Below are positions 16,092 to 24,844 of a stretch of DNA of 40,163 bases, piece after piece; within the stretch, counting starts at the first letter, position 1; each line of letters begins with the position of its first letter. The DNA lies in contig NZ_JADEWI010000058.1 in NCBI RefSeq assembly GCF_015207705.1, positions 1 through 40,163 of the forward strand, read 5' to 3'. A program made the translations under genes and the position numbers. Origin of the DNA: Nostoc sp. LEGE 06077 (GTDB lineage Bacteria; Cyanobacteriota; Cyanobacteriia; Cyanobacteriales; Nostocaceae). Under the pieces are notes generated by a model, which was given only the letters and a program-made list of their open reading frames with translations, had not been told where the DNA came from and ran no database searches.

Positions 16092-17471
16092 ATGAAACAA
16101 AGACTCAAGTATATATTTTTGAGTTTAGGGTTAATTAGTTTGGGTGTGGCAAGCTATTTTAGCTATACCTTGTGGCGAGTCTTGAGTATTGGTACGGCTT
16201 ATCAAGCAAAACAATTCTGTTCGGGTGTGTTTGTCTCTGGGCGAACTCGTGAATCTATTTTCAACCAAGATGTTTTAGCCGAGATCAAAGGTTTATCGGC
16301 ACTGGAGCAGTCAATTGTCAAGTCAATACAAGTTCAGATTGATCGCCCACAACAATCTGTAACAGCAAGCAGTTTCGACTGGATAAAACATCAAGCTATC
16401 TTTCGTGATGGACTTGGTTGTACTCTAGTCATCGATAGTTCTCCAGCCAAGTTGCGCTCACAAGTTAAGTCAATGCGGCTGGCTCCCCAAGAACTAAATG
16501 AAAGATGGTTAGAAGGACAAACAGAGCAAGAAACACCTGAAATTAACCAAAAACTCCTCAAAGAAGCTCTAAACAGGGTTTTCCAGCAGCAGCACACTAG
16601 GGCGGTAGTTATTGTTTATCAAGGTCAGATTGTCGCCGAACGCTACGCACCAGGGTTTTCCGCTCAAATGCCTTTACCTGGATGGTCGATGACCAAGAGC
16701 GTAATTAATTCACTGGTGGGGATTCTGGTGAAGGAGGGTAAACTATCGCTCACAGATAAAAATCTGATGCCACAGTGGAACAATCGGGGCGATCGCCGCA
16801 GCGAAATTACTCTAGATTCGATGCTACGTATGAGTAGCGGGCTGAAGTTTAATGAAACAGAATCAAATCCTCTAGGAGATTTGATTCAAATGCTATTTGG
16901 TCGGGCAAATGTAGCTGATTATGCAGCAAACCAGCCCTTAGAAGCCGCTCTAGATACTAAGTGGCAATATTCAAGTGGGACAACTAACATTATTTCCCGT
17001 GTGATCCGCAACGCGCTCAGAAACGATGCGGATTATCTAACATTCCCCCGTCGCGCCTTATTTGATCGCTTGGGTATGAAGAGTGCTGTGATCGAACCGG
17101 ATGCATCGGGAACTTTTGTTGGCTCGTCTTTCATGTATGCTACCGCAAGGGATTGGGCGCGATTTGGTCTATTTTATTTACAAGATGGTGTATGGGAAGG
17201 ACAACGCATCTTACCACAGGGCTGGGTAAAGTACAGCCGTACACCAACTGAACTGTCCCCCAAGAAGAATTATGGCGCTCATTTTTGGTTGATGAATATT
17301 GCTACACCATCTGGAAAAAAACAAATTCTTACCGCTCAAGGATTTCAGGATCAATACATTGCTATTATTCCTTCACACCAACTAGTTATTGTTCATCTGG
17401 GGAAAAATGAAACATCGACGCGCGAACAATTTATTCCTCAAATCTTAGCGGCTTTTGCAATAATGAACTAG
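16092..17471 (+). CDS. serine hydrolase of the class C beta-lactamase/6-aminohexanoate-dimer-hydrolase family
   Basis: 459 aa with a hydrophobic N-terminal segment (residues 7-28, YIFLSLGLISLGVASYFSY) that acts as a membrane anchor or signal, so it faces the periplasm. The nucleophile motif SMTK (S199-K202) is in WSMTKSVINSL, the second motif is YSSGTTN (Y-x-S/N type), and the late HLG replaces the usual KTG. This layout fits NylB-like or EstB-like esterases more than true beta-lactamases. The ~170 residues before the SMTK domain are not recognised. Substrates may be peptides, esters or cell-wall fragments. ATG 16092 is the only start before the membrane segment. Confidence 0.85.
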   Translation: MKQRLKYIFLSLGLISLGVASYFSYTLWRVLSIGTAYQAKQFCSGVFVSGRTRESIFNQDVLAEIKGLSALEQSIVKSIQVQIDRPQQSVTASSFDWIKHQAIFRDGLGCTLVIDSSPAKLRSQVKSMRLAPQELNERWLEGQTEQETPEINQKLLKEALNRVFQQQHTRAVVIVYQGQIVAERYAPGFSAQMPLPGWSMTKSVINSLVGILVKEGKLSLTDKNLMPQWNNRGDRRSEITLDSMLRMSSGLKFNETESNPLGDLIQMLFGRANVADYAANQPLEAALDTKWQYSSGTTNIISRVIRNALRNDADYLTFPRRALFDRLGMKSAVIEPDASGTFVGSSFMYATARDWARFGLFYLQDGVWEGQRILPQGWVKYSRTPTELSPKKNYGAHFWLMNIATPSGKKQILTAQGFQDQYIAIIPSHQLVIVHLGKNETSTREQFIPQILAAFAIMN

Positions 17472-17734
17472 CCCGCCTGACAACGTTAGTCAAGGCATCA
17501 ACAGTTAGTAACTTTAAATTTGTGACCCCCCAAAAGCTGGTACTGACGTAAACACAGCGATTTTTCTGGAACAAAATATCAAAATTGCGTTGCTGGATAA
17601 GTCAATTTTATGCAAGAAATCGTGCTAACAAGCTTCTTTTTGTATTGATGCGCTCAAAAGATAACTCTCTAGTAAGTGTTAACCATATAATGACTTATTC
17701 TCCTTAATTAAAGCACCTCAAGAATTACCAAATT

Positions 17735-18493
17735 ATGGCTCAATCCAATAATAGTGGAATACTCGCACAGATTGTCAATACAGTGATGGGGGTAAAAAAT
17801 AGTAACCAGCAACAGCCTACAAAGCCATTAACATCTACTACTGAAGAACTAGATATCAAGGCAGTTTTAGTTTATAAACTAGGCACTATCTTACAGATAT
17901 TAACAATGATTCTTGCTTTGCTGGGTATGGAAAAATTAGTAATGCTGATTGATAACAATTCTTTTCTTCCCAGTTGGTTTAGTACTTCATTAACTGGATT
18001 ATTTTTTACTCTGTTAAGTATCCGTTCCCGAACCTTTTCTCTTTTAGATAATACCCGTTCTCGTCAAACATACGACCAAGTAATTAGACCAAGGTGGTCG
18101 CCGCCACCTTTAGCTTTTCCTATCGTTTGGATGATTATAGCTGTTTTGCGAGTAATTTCTTCTGTATTAGTTTGGCAAGAAATGAATCACCACTTTTTAG
18201 TGCTGCCTCTAATTTTATTTGTGGTACATCTGGCTTTAGGAGATACATGGAATACGATTTTTACAGTAGAACGCAGATTAGGTGCGGCTGTTCCTGTAGT
18301 GATTTTAGGTCCTTGGTTATCAGCGGTAGTAGTAACAGCAATTTATTGGCAAACTAATCCAATAGCAGGAATGATTTTATCATTCTCTTGTGTATGGCTA
18401 ACTGTAGCTGCTGTACTGGTATTTAGGATTTGGCAATTAAATGGTTGTGAGCCATTGTATCCATTAAAATTAACATCTGTGGAAAATAAATAG
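17735..18493 (+). CDS. TspO/MBR-family membrane protein with N-terminal extension
   Basis: 252 aa. Residues from about 120 on match TspO/MBR (tryptophan-rich sensory protein, tetrapyrrole/cholesterol-binding): RPRWSPPPLAFPIVWMII, HLALGDTWNTIFTVERRLGAA, then ILGPWLSAVVVTAIYWQ. The family is normally ~160 aa with five helices. Here ~100 additional residues precede it: a polar N-terminus (1-45), one hydrophobic segment (about 50-75, LGTILQILTMILALLGM) and another around 80-105. Such extensions occur in cyanobacterial members. It stands alone, and ATG 17735 is the first in frame. A role in tetrapyrrole sensing or transport is known for the family but not provable here. Confidence 0.8.
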   Translation: MAQSNNSGILAQIVNTVMGVKNSNQQQPTKPLTSTTEELDIKAVLVYKLGTILQILTMILALLGMEKLVMLIDNNSFLPSWFSTSLTGLFFTLLSIRSRTFSLLDNTRSRQTYDQVIRPRWSPPPLAFPIVWMIIAVLRVISSVLVWQEMNHHFLVLPLILFVVHLALGDTWNTIFTVERRLGAAVPVVILGPWLSAVVVTAIYWQTNPIAGMILSFSCVWLTVAAVLVFRIWQLNGCEPLYPLKLTSVENK

Positions 18494-18527
18494 TGTTCTC
18501 GACCCCCAACAAGCAGATCATACATAT

Positions 18528-19035
18528 TTAAATACCGGAGTAAGGAGCTAAGGCTAAAGACTGGGTAGAGTCAGCCAACACAAAGCGATCGCATATCTGA
18601 AAAAGTTCAACTTCAGTCTGTGCCTGCCGCATCAGCCGCCAGAAATGACCTCCAGCATCAACACTTAAAGCGATATAGTTGAGAAACATTTTGAGGTAGC
18701 CGACACGCGCCCGTTCTGGAATATGGATGGCTTCTGGGGTTTGGCATAAGCGGTCAATGTAATTGCGTACTTCTGTTAAAGGAACAGGTGTAATCGGAAG
18801 GGAGCGCAATGCTTGGCGAATTTGATGAAAGATCTAGGGATTACCGATTGCCCAACGACCGACCATCACACCAGCTGCACCTGTTTGGTCAAGTACCGAT
18901 AGTGCTTGTGCCGCCGAGTAGATATTTCCGTTAGCTAGGACTGGACAATTGACTTTTTTGACCGCTTGGGCAATCAAATCGTAATTTACTGAGCCTTGGT
19001 ATCTGTCTTTTACCGTGCGACCATGTAAGGTTCTG
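18528..19035 (-). pseudogene. dus: tRNA-dihydrouridine synthase, C-terminal remnant with nonsense mutation
   Basis: Two pieces in one frame: TLHGRTVKDRYQGSVNYDLI, the PVLANGNIYSAAQAL segment and GVMVGRWAIGNP, then a TAG at 18834-18836, then IFHQIRQALRSLPITPVPL to the natural end at 18528. The stop replaces a residue that is usually aromatic (TGG to TAG is one step). HGRT and NG(N)I are Dus signatures (FMN/tRNA binding). The N-terminal half, with the catalytic Cys, is missing, because at about 19036 the sequence changes to an unrelated fragment. Non-functional. Confidence 0.8.
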
Positions 19036-19037
19036 GG

Positions 19038-19190
19038 GAGGCTGAAATCAGTTTTCAGGAGGAACTACTCAAAGGAGGGCTGGCGAAGATGAGTAAGTCT
19101 GGTGTGGAATGCCCAAACCAGATAGCATTTGAAAATGCCCAGAGGATGGCAATTGCGGCTCAGGTTGGGGTTTGGGAACAGGTCAAATAA
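19038..19190 (+). pseudogene. C-terminal fragment of a nuclease-like (SNase-type) protein
   Basis: An open frame in + orientation reads EAEISFQEELLKGGLAKM through VECPNQIAFENAQRMAIAAQ and ends VGVWEQVK, stop at 19188. The pattern ELL-GGLAK...CPN...A...A...GVW recalls the end of thermonuclease (SNase) domains. It abuts the dus remnant head-to-head, so a deletion or recombination junction lies at about 19036. The family call is tentative. Confidence 0.4.
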
Positions 19191-19636
19191 AATCTGCATT
19201 TAAATTCAAATTCAAATTCAAGCACTCTTTGGTTAAAGTAAGCGATAAATAACAGCACCTGTAGATTCGTGGTTGCAAACTTCCATCAATCCGTCAGTGC
19301 AAAGACTTTCCAGCAGAGCGCGAATTTCTGGTGCAGGCTTGCCAGTTTCAATAACGGCATCCACAACAGAAATGCTACCGCCTTGATTTTGAGCCAATTT
19401 CAAAACTGTGACCATATCATTTTGTGGATTCGGGTTAAGTTGGGGGATAGTTGGTTGTGGTTGTATCGTAGCAGCATCGTGGATAGTTATTTGTCCGGGA
19501 AAGGGGCTACCAACTTGTCCACCAAGATTAACAACTACTGTCTGAGTATTGGTTTGATTGCCACCACGCAATGCGATATATTTGAGATTTTTTTCATCTA
19601 CCATTGTCGGGATGAGCGCCAAATCTATTAGCTGTC

Positions 19637-19800
19637 CGAACCCAAACAGACCCCAATTGACATACTCCCTACCCTTGAAGGGTGGGGATTCTAGGCTCAA
19701 ACAGCAATTGCAGGTATAACCCGACTTAGATCACCTAACCCAATGGCTGATGCCCCAACCATTTCAATCACTTTAGATGCGTTTTCATCCCTTGCGTTCA
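19637..19800 (-). ncRNA. predicted omega/reRNA of the TnpB element with its guide
   Basis: In IS200/IS605-type elements the guide RNA covers the 3' end of tnpB and the right end, and its guide is the adjacent host DNA. Here the right end has a stem ATCCCCACCCTTCAAGGGTA (about 19670-19690), and the 20 nt beyond the boundary (19656-19637) read TTGGGGTCTGTTTGGGTTCG in the TM2 gene. The RNA itself is inferred from the family; its 5' boundary is approximate. Confidence 0.5.
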
Positions 19801-20919
19801 CTGATTGGCAAGATGGACAACGCCATTGTCTAATAGATAAATCCAACTCTTCTAGAACATGACCACAACTAGCGCAAGTCTTAGTGGATGGATACCACTG
19901 GTCGATGAAGACAAGCAATTTATTCTTCTGTTTGGCAACCCATTCGAGAATTTGTAGAAACTCCCCAAACGCCAAGTCTGATATCTTTCTACCCCAAAGA
20001 CGTTGCATTCCTTTAAGGTTGAGTGTTTCAAAACATAGCACATCAAACTGATCAGTCAAATGATGCGCCAACTTCCAAAACCAATCACGCCGACGATGAG
20101 AAATATCCTCATATCTGCGTACTAAATTCTTCCTGGCTCGTTCACGATTGATTGAGCCTTTCAACTTTTTGGAATGCTGTCTGCTGGCTACTTTGATGGC
20201 GTTTAGGGATTGCTTAAAAAAATGGGGAGACTCAATTGTTGTACCGTCTGAACAAGTGAGAAAGGTACGCAAGCCGAAATCAAAGCCAGCGATTTTACCC
20301 GTCTTGACTTCAACTTCTGGTTTGTTCCCTTCATCAACCACCACAACCATAAATAATTCACCTAATGGTGTACGTTTAATGGTTAAGGTTTTGACCGTTC
20401 CTTCTATCTCTCTGGATTTCCAAAACTGATATATTCGATGACCAATTTTTACCCTATTGCCACCCAAAAACTTATAACTAGCTTGTTTGAGGGTGAATGA
20501 TTTGTACTTTTTAACTTTCTTAAATCCTGGTGGTTTAACTCCTTTTTTATGATGTTTAAAGAATAACTGATAGGCTTTCTCGATGCGTTGACAAATATCT
20601 TGTACTGCTTGAGAACCTACTGTTTGCCAGAAAGGATTACGTTTTCTTAATTTGGCAATATGAGACTGAAGTTTTGTACAACTTAAATGCTTGCCCCACA
20701 TTCTGTAGTAGCGTTTTTGGAGGGCAATGCAATGATTATAGATTACCCCAGCAGCATTTATCATGCGTTTGAGGTGTCTATTTCTTTTGTGTTGATATAG
20801 CTTAAACTTCAAGGTTTTCATATTAGTATTTTACCAAAAATATGGAGATAAAAACTCAAATGATTTTTAAATTAAGCAAAGTCGCCCTTCAAGGACGAGG
20901 CTTTAAACCCATATTTTTG
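19657..20919 (-). mobile_element. IS200/IS605-type element carrying only tnpB
   Basis: 1263 bp. The left end (20919 downward on the minus strand) starts CAAAAATATGGGTTTAAAGC and has a subterminal hairpin near CGTCCTTGAAGGGCG. The right end (to 19657) has the CCCCACCCTTCAAGGGTAGGG hairpin and ends GTATGTCAA. The left flank is TTATTTAC: TTAC is the target tetranucleotide of IS608-like elements, and no target duplication is seen, as expected for single-strand transposition. There is no tnpA, so it needs a transposase in trans. Confidence 0.8.
19697..20821 (-). CDS. tnpB: RNA-guided endonuclease TnpB (IS200/IS605 family)
   Basis: 374 aa, complete. N-terminal wedge/recognition helices (Lys/Arg-rich, residues 1-110), then a RuvC nuclease with D181 (GFDFGLRT), E265 (CFETLNLKG) and D345 (RDENAS), all intact. 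A zinc finger sits between the last two motifs with C316/C319 and C335/C338 (CASCG, CPSC). TnpB is the ancestor of Cas12 and cuts the empty donor site next to the TAM so that the element is kept. Inferred TAM: TTAC or TTTAC. The start codon is ATG at 20821 with no strong ribosome binding site. Confidence 0.93.
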   Translation of the reverse strand: MKTLKFKLYQHKRNRHLKRMINAAGVIYNHCIALQKRYYRMWGKHLSCTKLQSHIAKLRKRNPFWQTVGSQAVQDICQRIEKAYQLFFKHHKKGVKPPGFKKVKKYKSFTLKQASYKFLGGNRVKIGHRIYQFWKSREIEGTVKTLTIKRTPLGELFMVVVVDEGNKPEVEVKTGKIAGFDFGLRTFLTCSDGTTIESPHFFKQSLNAIKVASRQHSKKLKGSINRERARKNLVRRYEDISHRRRDWFWKLAHHLTDQFDVLCFETLNLKGMQRLWGRKISDLAFGEFLQILEWVAKQKNKLLVFIDQWYPSTKTCASCGHVLEELDLSIRQWRCPSCQSVNARDENASKVIEMVGASAIGLGDLSRVIPAIAV

Positions 20920-21032
20920 GTAAATAACCAAATTATTCCCGACAGTGGTTTACCAGAATAAAACCGATGTATGCCTGCGAAGCCAATAAGCCAAAATAGC
21001 CACAGTAAGTATGCTGTTCCTTTAGAAGCCAT

Positions 21033-21702
21033 ATTGAAATTGCCTTATCGAATAGCCCTGCAAGCTATTTATAGCAAAGCTATTAATATTTCTGGATAAA
21101 GAAAAAAGCTTGGTAACAACAATACCTTCGCCAATTTACGAGGTTGAGTTAATCTATTAACGTCCTGTTCTCAAAGGTTTGGCAAAAACAATAAGCCCTA
21201 AAAATTCCTTCAAGGTTTCCCGCAAGCATTTTTTAATGTCTTGCCACAGTATCAAGGGTTTGAGCTTCCAAACCACCTTGTCAGCTAAATGCTTATGTAT
21301 GAGTCATTTTGCCGTTTTTGCCAAAATTTTTGTAGGCTCTTATTTTGGCAAAGGTATTGTAACAAAAAACCATTTAATACGTACAGCTTTCAAGTTAAGT
21401 AATATAACCTCCACAAAATAGATTTCGTGTTACAGTCCGTAAAAGCGCATACTTTGTATAAAAAATCTACAGTGTTTTAGTAGCAGGACTTTTGAGGGGA
21501 TGAGTCAGTGGTAAAAATCAGGGAGATTTGGCAACGTTGGTTTTCTGATGAGCAGTAGCTAGAGAGAACTGGTGACATTGTGGAATCTGGGGCAGAGTTT
21601 TCTAATACTGTTATAGAATTTGCGAAAACGTAACCCGTTGCCTCATCTTCTGCAATTACATCTGGGATTTAAACTGCCCCAGCAATGAATTCCTAGTCAC
21701 AT
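21033..21702. other. intergenic region, no convincing gene
   Basis: 670 bp between the TM2 gene start and the FkbM gene end. A 78-codon open frame from TTG 21179 (rich in Lys, Ser and Phe) has no recognisable feature, and it is AT-rich with no ribosome binding site. Stretches near 21500-21660 look like broken coding sequence (WQRWFSDEQ-type residues with stops) but cannot be assigned. Confidence 0.4.
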
Positions 21703-22557
21703 TCATCGTAAAGCGTATATGTTGCAGATATCTGTCCCAATAAGATATTGTTCTTGCTCTACTGTGATTTGATTAAATCCTTGACTTCTTAATAATTCTG
21801 AGATTTGGTCTATTCTATTTTCGAGATTGTGTACTTCAATTACAATTTGTTTAATCTTTTGCCAATCTTCTTTCTCTATTCCTAATAGAACATCTAGGTC
21901 ACTTTTTTCTACATCTATTTTTAATAAATCAATTTTTTGAACCTTATAATCACGTATAACTTCTGTTAAAGTTTTTAAAGAACAAGTAACTTGTTCTACT
22001 ATAAAAGCCTTTTTCAATTTATATTGAAGCACAAAATCAAGCAAAAAACTAGGTATGGTAGTATACCAATATAAAGGAGAAGAAAACTCTTTATTTTCCC
22101 TGATAGTATTGATTTTCTGTAAAGCAGCTTGTTTGAATTTATTTCTCTCCGCTTTTGAAGCATCTGGGTATGCAGTAGATATAGATGTAGTATTAGGATA
22201 GTAGGCAAATTTTTGAACCTTCGAGATTTGTGAAATTCCATAAGGAATAGCTTTAATTTTTTCTGTATTAAGTATTTTGAGATTCTGTTCTAAAATATGA
22301 AATATTTGAGGGACAGGTTCAAAGGCATAAATATTTACATTTTTGTTACACAATTTATATACCCATAAAGAAAATAGACCAATATTAGCTCCTACATCAA
22401 ACACGGTATCTCCTTCATTTAATTCAATCCCATGTTTAAAATAATCTTGTACCTGTTCATACATTAAAAATATTTCCTCATTTTTTTGCAAGCAAAAAAT
22501 CTCAGTTTTATTAGGAAGTTTAATTTTTGATAACTTTAATCCTTGGTTGAGTGACAT
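21703..22557 (-). CDS. FkbM-family SAM-dependent methyltransferase
   Basis: 284 aa. Class I methyltransferase motif I is VFDVGANIGLFSLW (about residues 58-71), followed by IYAFEPVPQIFHIL with the acidic residue that binds the SAM ribose. The late motif IDLLKIDVEKSDLDVLLGIE is the FkbM signature. Members methylate hydroxyl groups of sugars, polyketides or lipids. The middle portion (about 110-190) is Lys/Tyr-rich. It is divergent from the rhodanese gene with only 31 bp between the starts, so promoters must overlap or lie within. The low GC compared with neighbours suggests acquisition. The substrate is unknown; nearby sugar-transfer genes make a glycan plausible. Confidence 0.85.
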   Translation of the reverse strand: MSLNQGLKLSKIKLPNKTEIFCLQKNEEIFLMYEQVQDYFKHGIELNEGDTVFDVGANIGLFSLWVYKLCNKNVNIYAFEPVPQIFHILEQNLKILNTEKIKAIPYGISQISKVQKFAYYPNTTSISTAYPDASKAERNKFKQAALQKINTIRENKEFSSPLYWYTTIPSFLLDFVLQYKLKKAFIVEQVTCSLKTLTEVIRDYKVQKIDLLKIDVEKSDLDVLLGIEKEDWQKIKQIVIEVHNLENRIDQISELLRSQGFNQITVEQEQYLIGTDICNIYALR

Positions 22558-22588
22558 AGTATTTAAAGGTCAAAGTGAATAGAAGTAT

Positions 22589-23071
22589 ATGAATGTCAAA
22601 AAAAATGAAAAATTAGAGCCAATGGTTTTCAGCTTACTTAAACTTTTTATCCAAATAAGTTTTCCAACTGTTGCTCAAATTACAACAGAACAATTTGCTT
22701 ATTGGCTAACAGATCCTACAAAACCACAGCCGTTTATACTTGATGCACGAAGCCAAGCAGAATATGCTGTCAGTCATATCAAAGGGGCTGTGCGTATTGA
22801 TGCTAATACAAGTAATATAACAGCACTCTCGACAGTTTCAAAAGCTACAGCAATCGTTGTCTATTGCTCAGTTGGGTATCGGAGTGCTAAAGCTGCCCAA
22901 CAGCTTCAGAGTAAAGGCTATAAGCAAATTTTTAATTTGAGAGGTGGTTTGTTTCAGTGGGCTAATGAGGAACGACCCATAGTCAAAAGTGACGAAAATT
23001 TAACAAATCTTGTACATCCTTATAATGTACTCTGGGGAAAACTCCTCAAAAGAATTTACCATGCTGATTAG
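22589..23071 (+). CDS. rhodanese-like sulfurtransferase domain protein
   Basis: 160 aa, single rhodanese domain from about residue 30 to 135. It shows FILDARSQAEYAVSHIKGAVRI (CH2A region), the active-site loop YCSVGYRS with C93 in CxxGxRS form, and the C-terminal INLRGGLFQWANE. The loop of seven residues after Cys is typical for sulfurtransferases, and single-domain members often carry persulfide or are linked to arsenate chemistry. The ~28 N-terminal residues include a hydrophobic stretch (VFSLLKLFIQISF). Followed 165 bp later by a TIGR04283-like glycosyltransferase on the same strand. Confidence 0.88.
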   Translation: MNVKKNEKLEPMVFSLLKLFIQISFPTVAQITTEQFAYWLTDPTKPQPFILDARSQAEYAVSHIKGAVRIDANTSNITALSTVSKATAIVVYCSVGYRSAKAAQQLQSKGYKQIFNLRGGLFQWANEERPIVKSDENLTNLVHPYNVLWGKLLKRIYHAD

Positions 23072-23236
23072 CATCTAAAATGAGCTAAATTTACACTGGA
23101 TTTATTTAGTAATTTTTGCATTATATACAGACTCAATCAAACTATGCAATTTTAGGAAACATATCCAAAGGATGATGTATTAGTACAGGAAATAAATAGC
23201 TAATTATTTTAGTTGAAAAGTTCAAAATTTTTTATT

Positions 23237-23992
23237 ATGTCTGAAGTTTCAATTGTTATTCCTACTTTTAATGAGGCAAGTAGCTTGGAGCGCACCTTGC
23301 ACCAACTGAGTATATTGAAACCATCTGTCAAAGAAGTAATAGTAGTGGATGGTGGTAGCGAAGATGAAACAGTAGCAATCGCTAAACAGGTTTTAGGCTC
23401 ATTGAATCAACAATTAAATATACAAATTCTCTGTTGTGAACAACGAGGACGGGCAATTCAGATGAATTATGGAGCATCAGCAGCAACCGGAGATATACTT
23501 TGTTTTCTCCATGCAGACACATGGATTCCTGATGATGCTGCTGCGATCATTCAAGATACCTTGGCAAAGCCTAGCGTTGCTTGTGGAGGATTCATTTCGT
23601 TAATGACAGGCTCTCGAACTACTCGCTGGGGGATATCCTTGCATAACTACCTAAAAACTTATTATGCCCCGTTAATTTTTAGGCCGCATTTATTTTTTCA
23701 AGGATTGCGTCTGCTGTTTGGAGATCAAGTTATGTTCTGTCGTCAACGAGATTTTCAAGAATGCGGTGGATTCAATGAAGCATTACCAATTATGGAGGAT
23801 GGAGATTTATGCTTGAGATTAGTAAACAAAGGACGAATTGTTTTAATTAACCGTATCGTTCAAAGTTCAGATCGCCGGGTAGTACGCTGGGGTAGTTTGA
23901 AAGCTACAGCAATTTACCTTTATATTGGAGTTTTGTGGGGAATTGGCGTTGACACCAATTATCTCAAGCAGTTTTATCAAGAAATTCGGTGA
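23237..23992 (+). CDS. GT2-type glycosyltransferase, TIGR04283 (arsenosugar-associated) family
   Basis: 251 aa from ATG 23237; TTG 23213 is in frame but the ATG gives the typical MSEVSIVIPTFNE start. GT-A motifs: VIPTFNEASSLERTL, VVDGGSEDET, then QMNYGASAATGDILCFLHADT. HADT stands where GT2 enzymes have the DxD metal site. The C-terminal FGDQVMFCRQRDFQECGGF and MEDGDLCLRL are family features. TIGR04283 enzymes are linked to arsenosugar biosynthesis in many bacteria. No arsM or radical SAM arsS is in the window, so the link is family-based only. It overlaps the convergent DUF547 gene by 16 bp. Confidence 0.85.
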   Translation: MSEVSIVIPTFNEASSLERTLHQLSILKPSVKEVIVVDGGSEDETVAIAKQVLGSLNQQLNIQILCCEQRGRAIQMNYGASAATGDILCFLHADTWIPDDAAAIIQDTLAKPSVACGGFISLMTGSRTTRWGISLHNYLKTYYAPLIFRPHLFFQGLRLLFGDQVMFCRQRDFQECGGFNEALPIMEDGDLCLRLVNKGRIVLINRIVQSSDRRVVRWGSLKATAIYLYIGVLWGIGVDTNYLKQFYQEIR

Positions 23993-24678
23993 TTCAAACT
24001 CCAGTCATAATCTAGATAAGATATTGGTGTTGCCGCAGTTAATGGGACATCTATTTTTAAATACGAATGAATGTATTCAGGAATAGAAGATGCAACTTTT
24101 AAAAAATCTTGGCGATACCACTTGAAGATTTTATTGCAGTAGAGTGTTTGACTATCAAAGTCATAATAAACTTTTTGTGGATTATTAATAAAACGATAGG
24201 CATCTTTATCTAACTGTTGCATAACTTGTTCAGGAAAGTAAGCTCCCGAACGCAATAATGGACAACCAACAGAAGCACAAACAATCGCAAAATGAATTCG
24301 TGACTCTGGCAATTCGTTTCTCAGAAATTGGTGTTCGATTTGAGCTAGGCTATAATGCTGACCAAAGACATAATAAGAGCGATGCTGGAAAAACCATACA
24401 AAAGCTAACCAATTAGGAACACCCAAAATTTTAGGTACAATCGAGTCTAATGGGTATCTTTTTAAAATACTGGAAATAGTCAAAGCATTGTAAAGATTAA
24501 TCCACAATGCTAGTTTTTCCAAAGTGTTGATGTTGGGTTTGAGGAAAGATGTTGTTTGGCTTGATAACCATTGATCTAAAACTTGGGGTTGTTCTGTTTT
24601 CCAAGCGGCATAGTTTACACGACCTTCTTGATCGACATATTGACGTAATAGTTTATCCCAAACTTCAAAATCAACCAT
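23977..24678 (-). CDS. DUF547 domain protein
   Basis: 233 aa, soluble. DUF547 hallmarks are WINLYNALTI (around residue 76-85), the IEHQFLR segment and CASVGCPLLRSGAY (about 135), with a final YDWSLN. In cyanobacteria DUF547 genes often lie close to TIGR04283/TIGR04282 glycosyltransferases, as here, where it is convergent with a 16-bp overlap at the 3' ends. The function is unknown. ATG 24678 gives a start directly at the domain without a signal peptide. Confidence 0.85.
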   Translation of the reverse strand: MVDFEVWDKLLRQYVDQEGRVNYAAWKTEQPQVLDQWLSSQTTSFLKPNINTLEKLALWINLYNALTISSILKRYPLDSIVPKILGVPNWLAFVWFFQHRSYYVFGQHYSLAQIEHQFLRNELPESRIHFAIVCASVGCPLLRSGAYFPEQVMQQLDKDAYRFINNPQKVYYDFDSQTLYCNKIFKWYRQDFLKVASSIPEYIHSYLKIDVPLTAATPISYLDYDWSLNHRIS

Positions 24679-24844
24679 ATATATGTTTTAGCATTTATGT
24701 AGTAGCCAAGAAAAAATAACTTGAATCAGAAGTTTCAATGTCTGATAGAGATTAAGAGAAATTGCAACGTGAGGTATACTCAATTGTTGAGGCCTTAAGA
24801 GAGGTTTCAGTCCCTGGTTTTTAATTGCGCTCGCTTCAACACCT

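Larger units (their letters stand above)
19233..21032 (-). pseudogene. TM2-domain membrane protein gene, interrupted by a tnpB element
   Basis: The 5' part (21032-20920) encodes MASKGTAYLLWLFWLIGFAG, then IHRFYSGKPLSGIIWLFT. The 3' part (19656-19233) continues WGLFGFGQLIDLALIPTMVD and ends in a ~110-residue soluble tail (PQNDMVTVLKLAQNQGGSIS; then a winged-helix-like ALLESLCTDGL). Removing 19657-20919 joins the parts in frame into 178 aa and rebuilds the TM2 motif (GxHRFY...G...GFGQLIDL). TM2 proteins are small two-helix membrane proteins of poorly known role. Both halves are undamaged, so the insertion is recent. Confidence 0.85.

Noticed and set aside
21179-21421. 80-codon open frame from TTG
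   Set aside because: No ribosome binding site, no recognisable family and AT-rich composition; kept only as a note in the gap entry.
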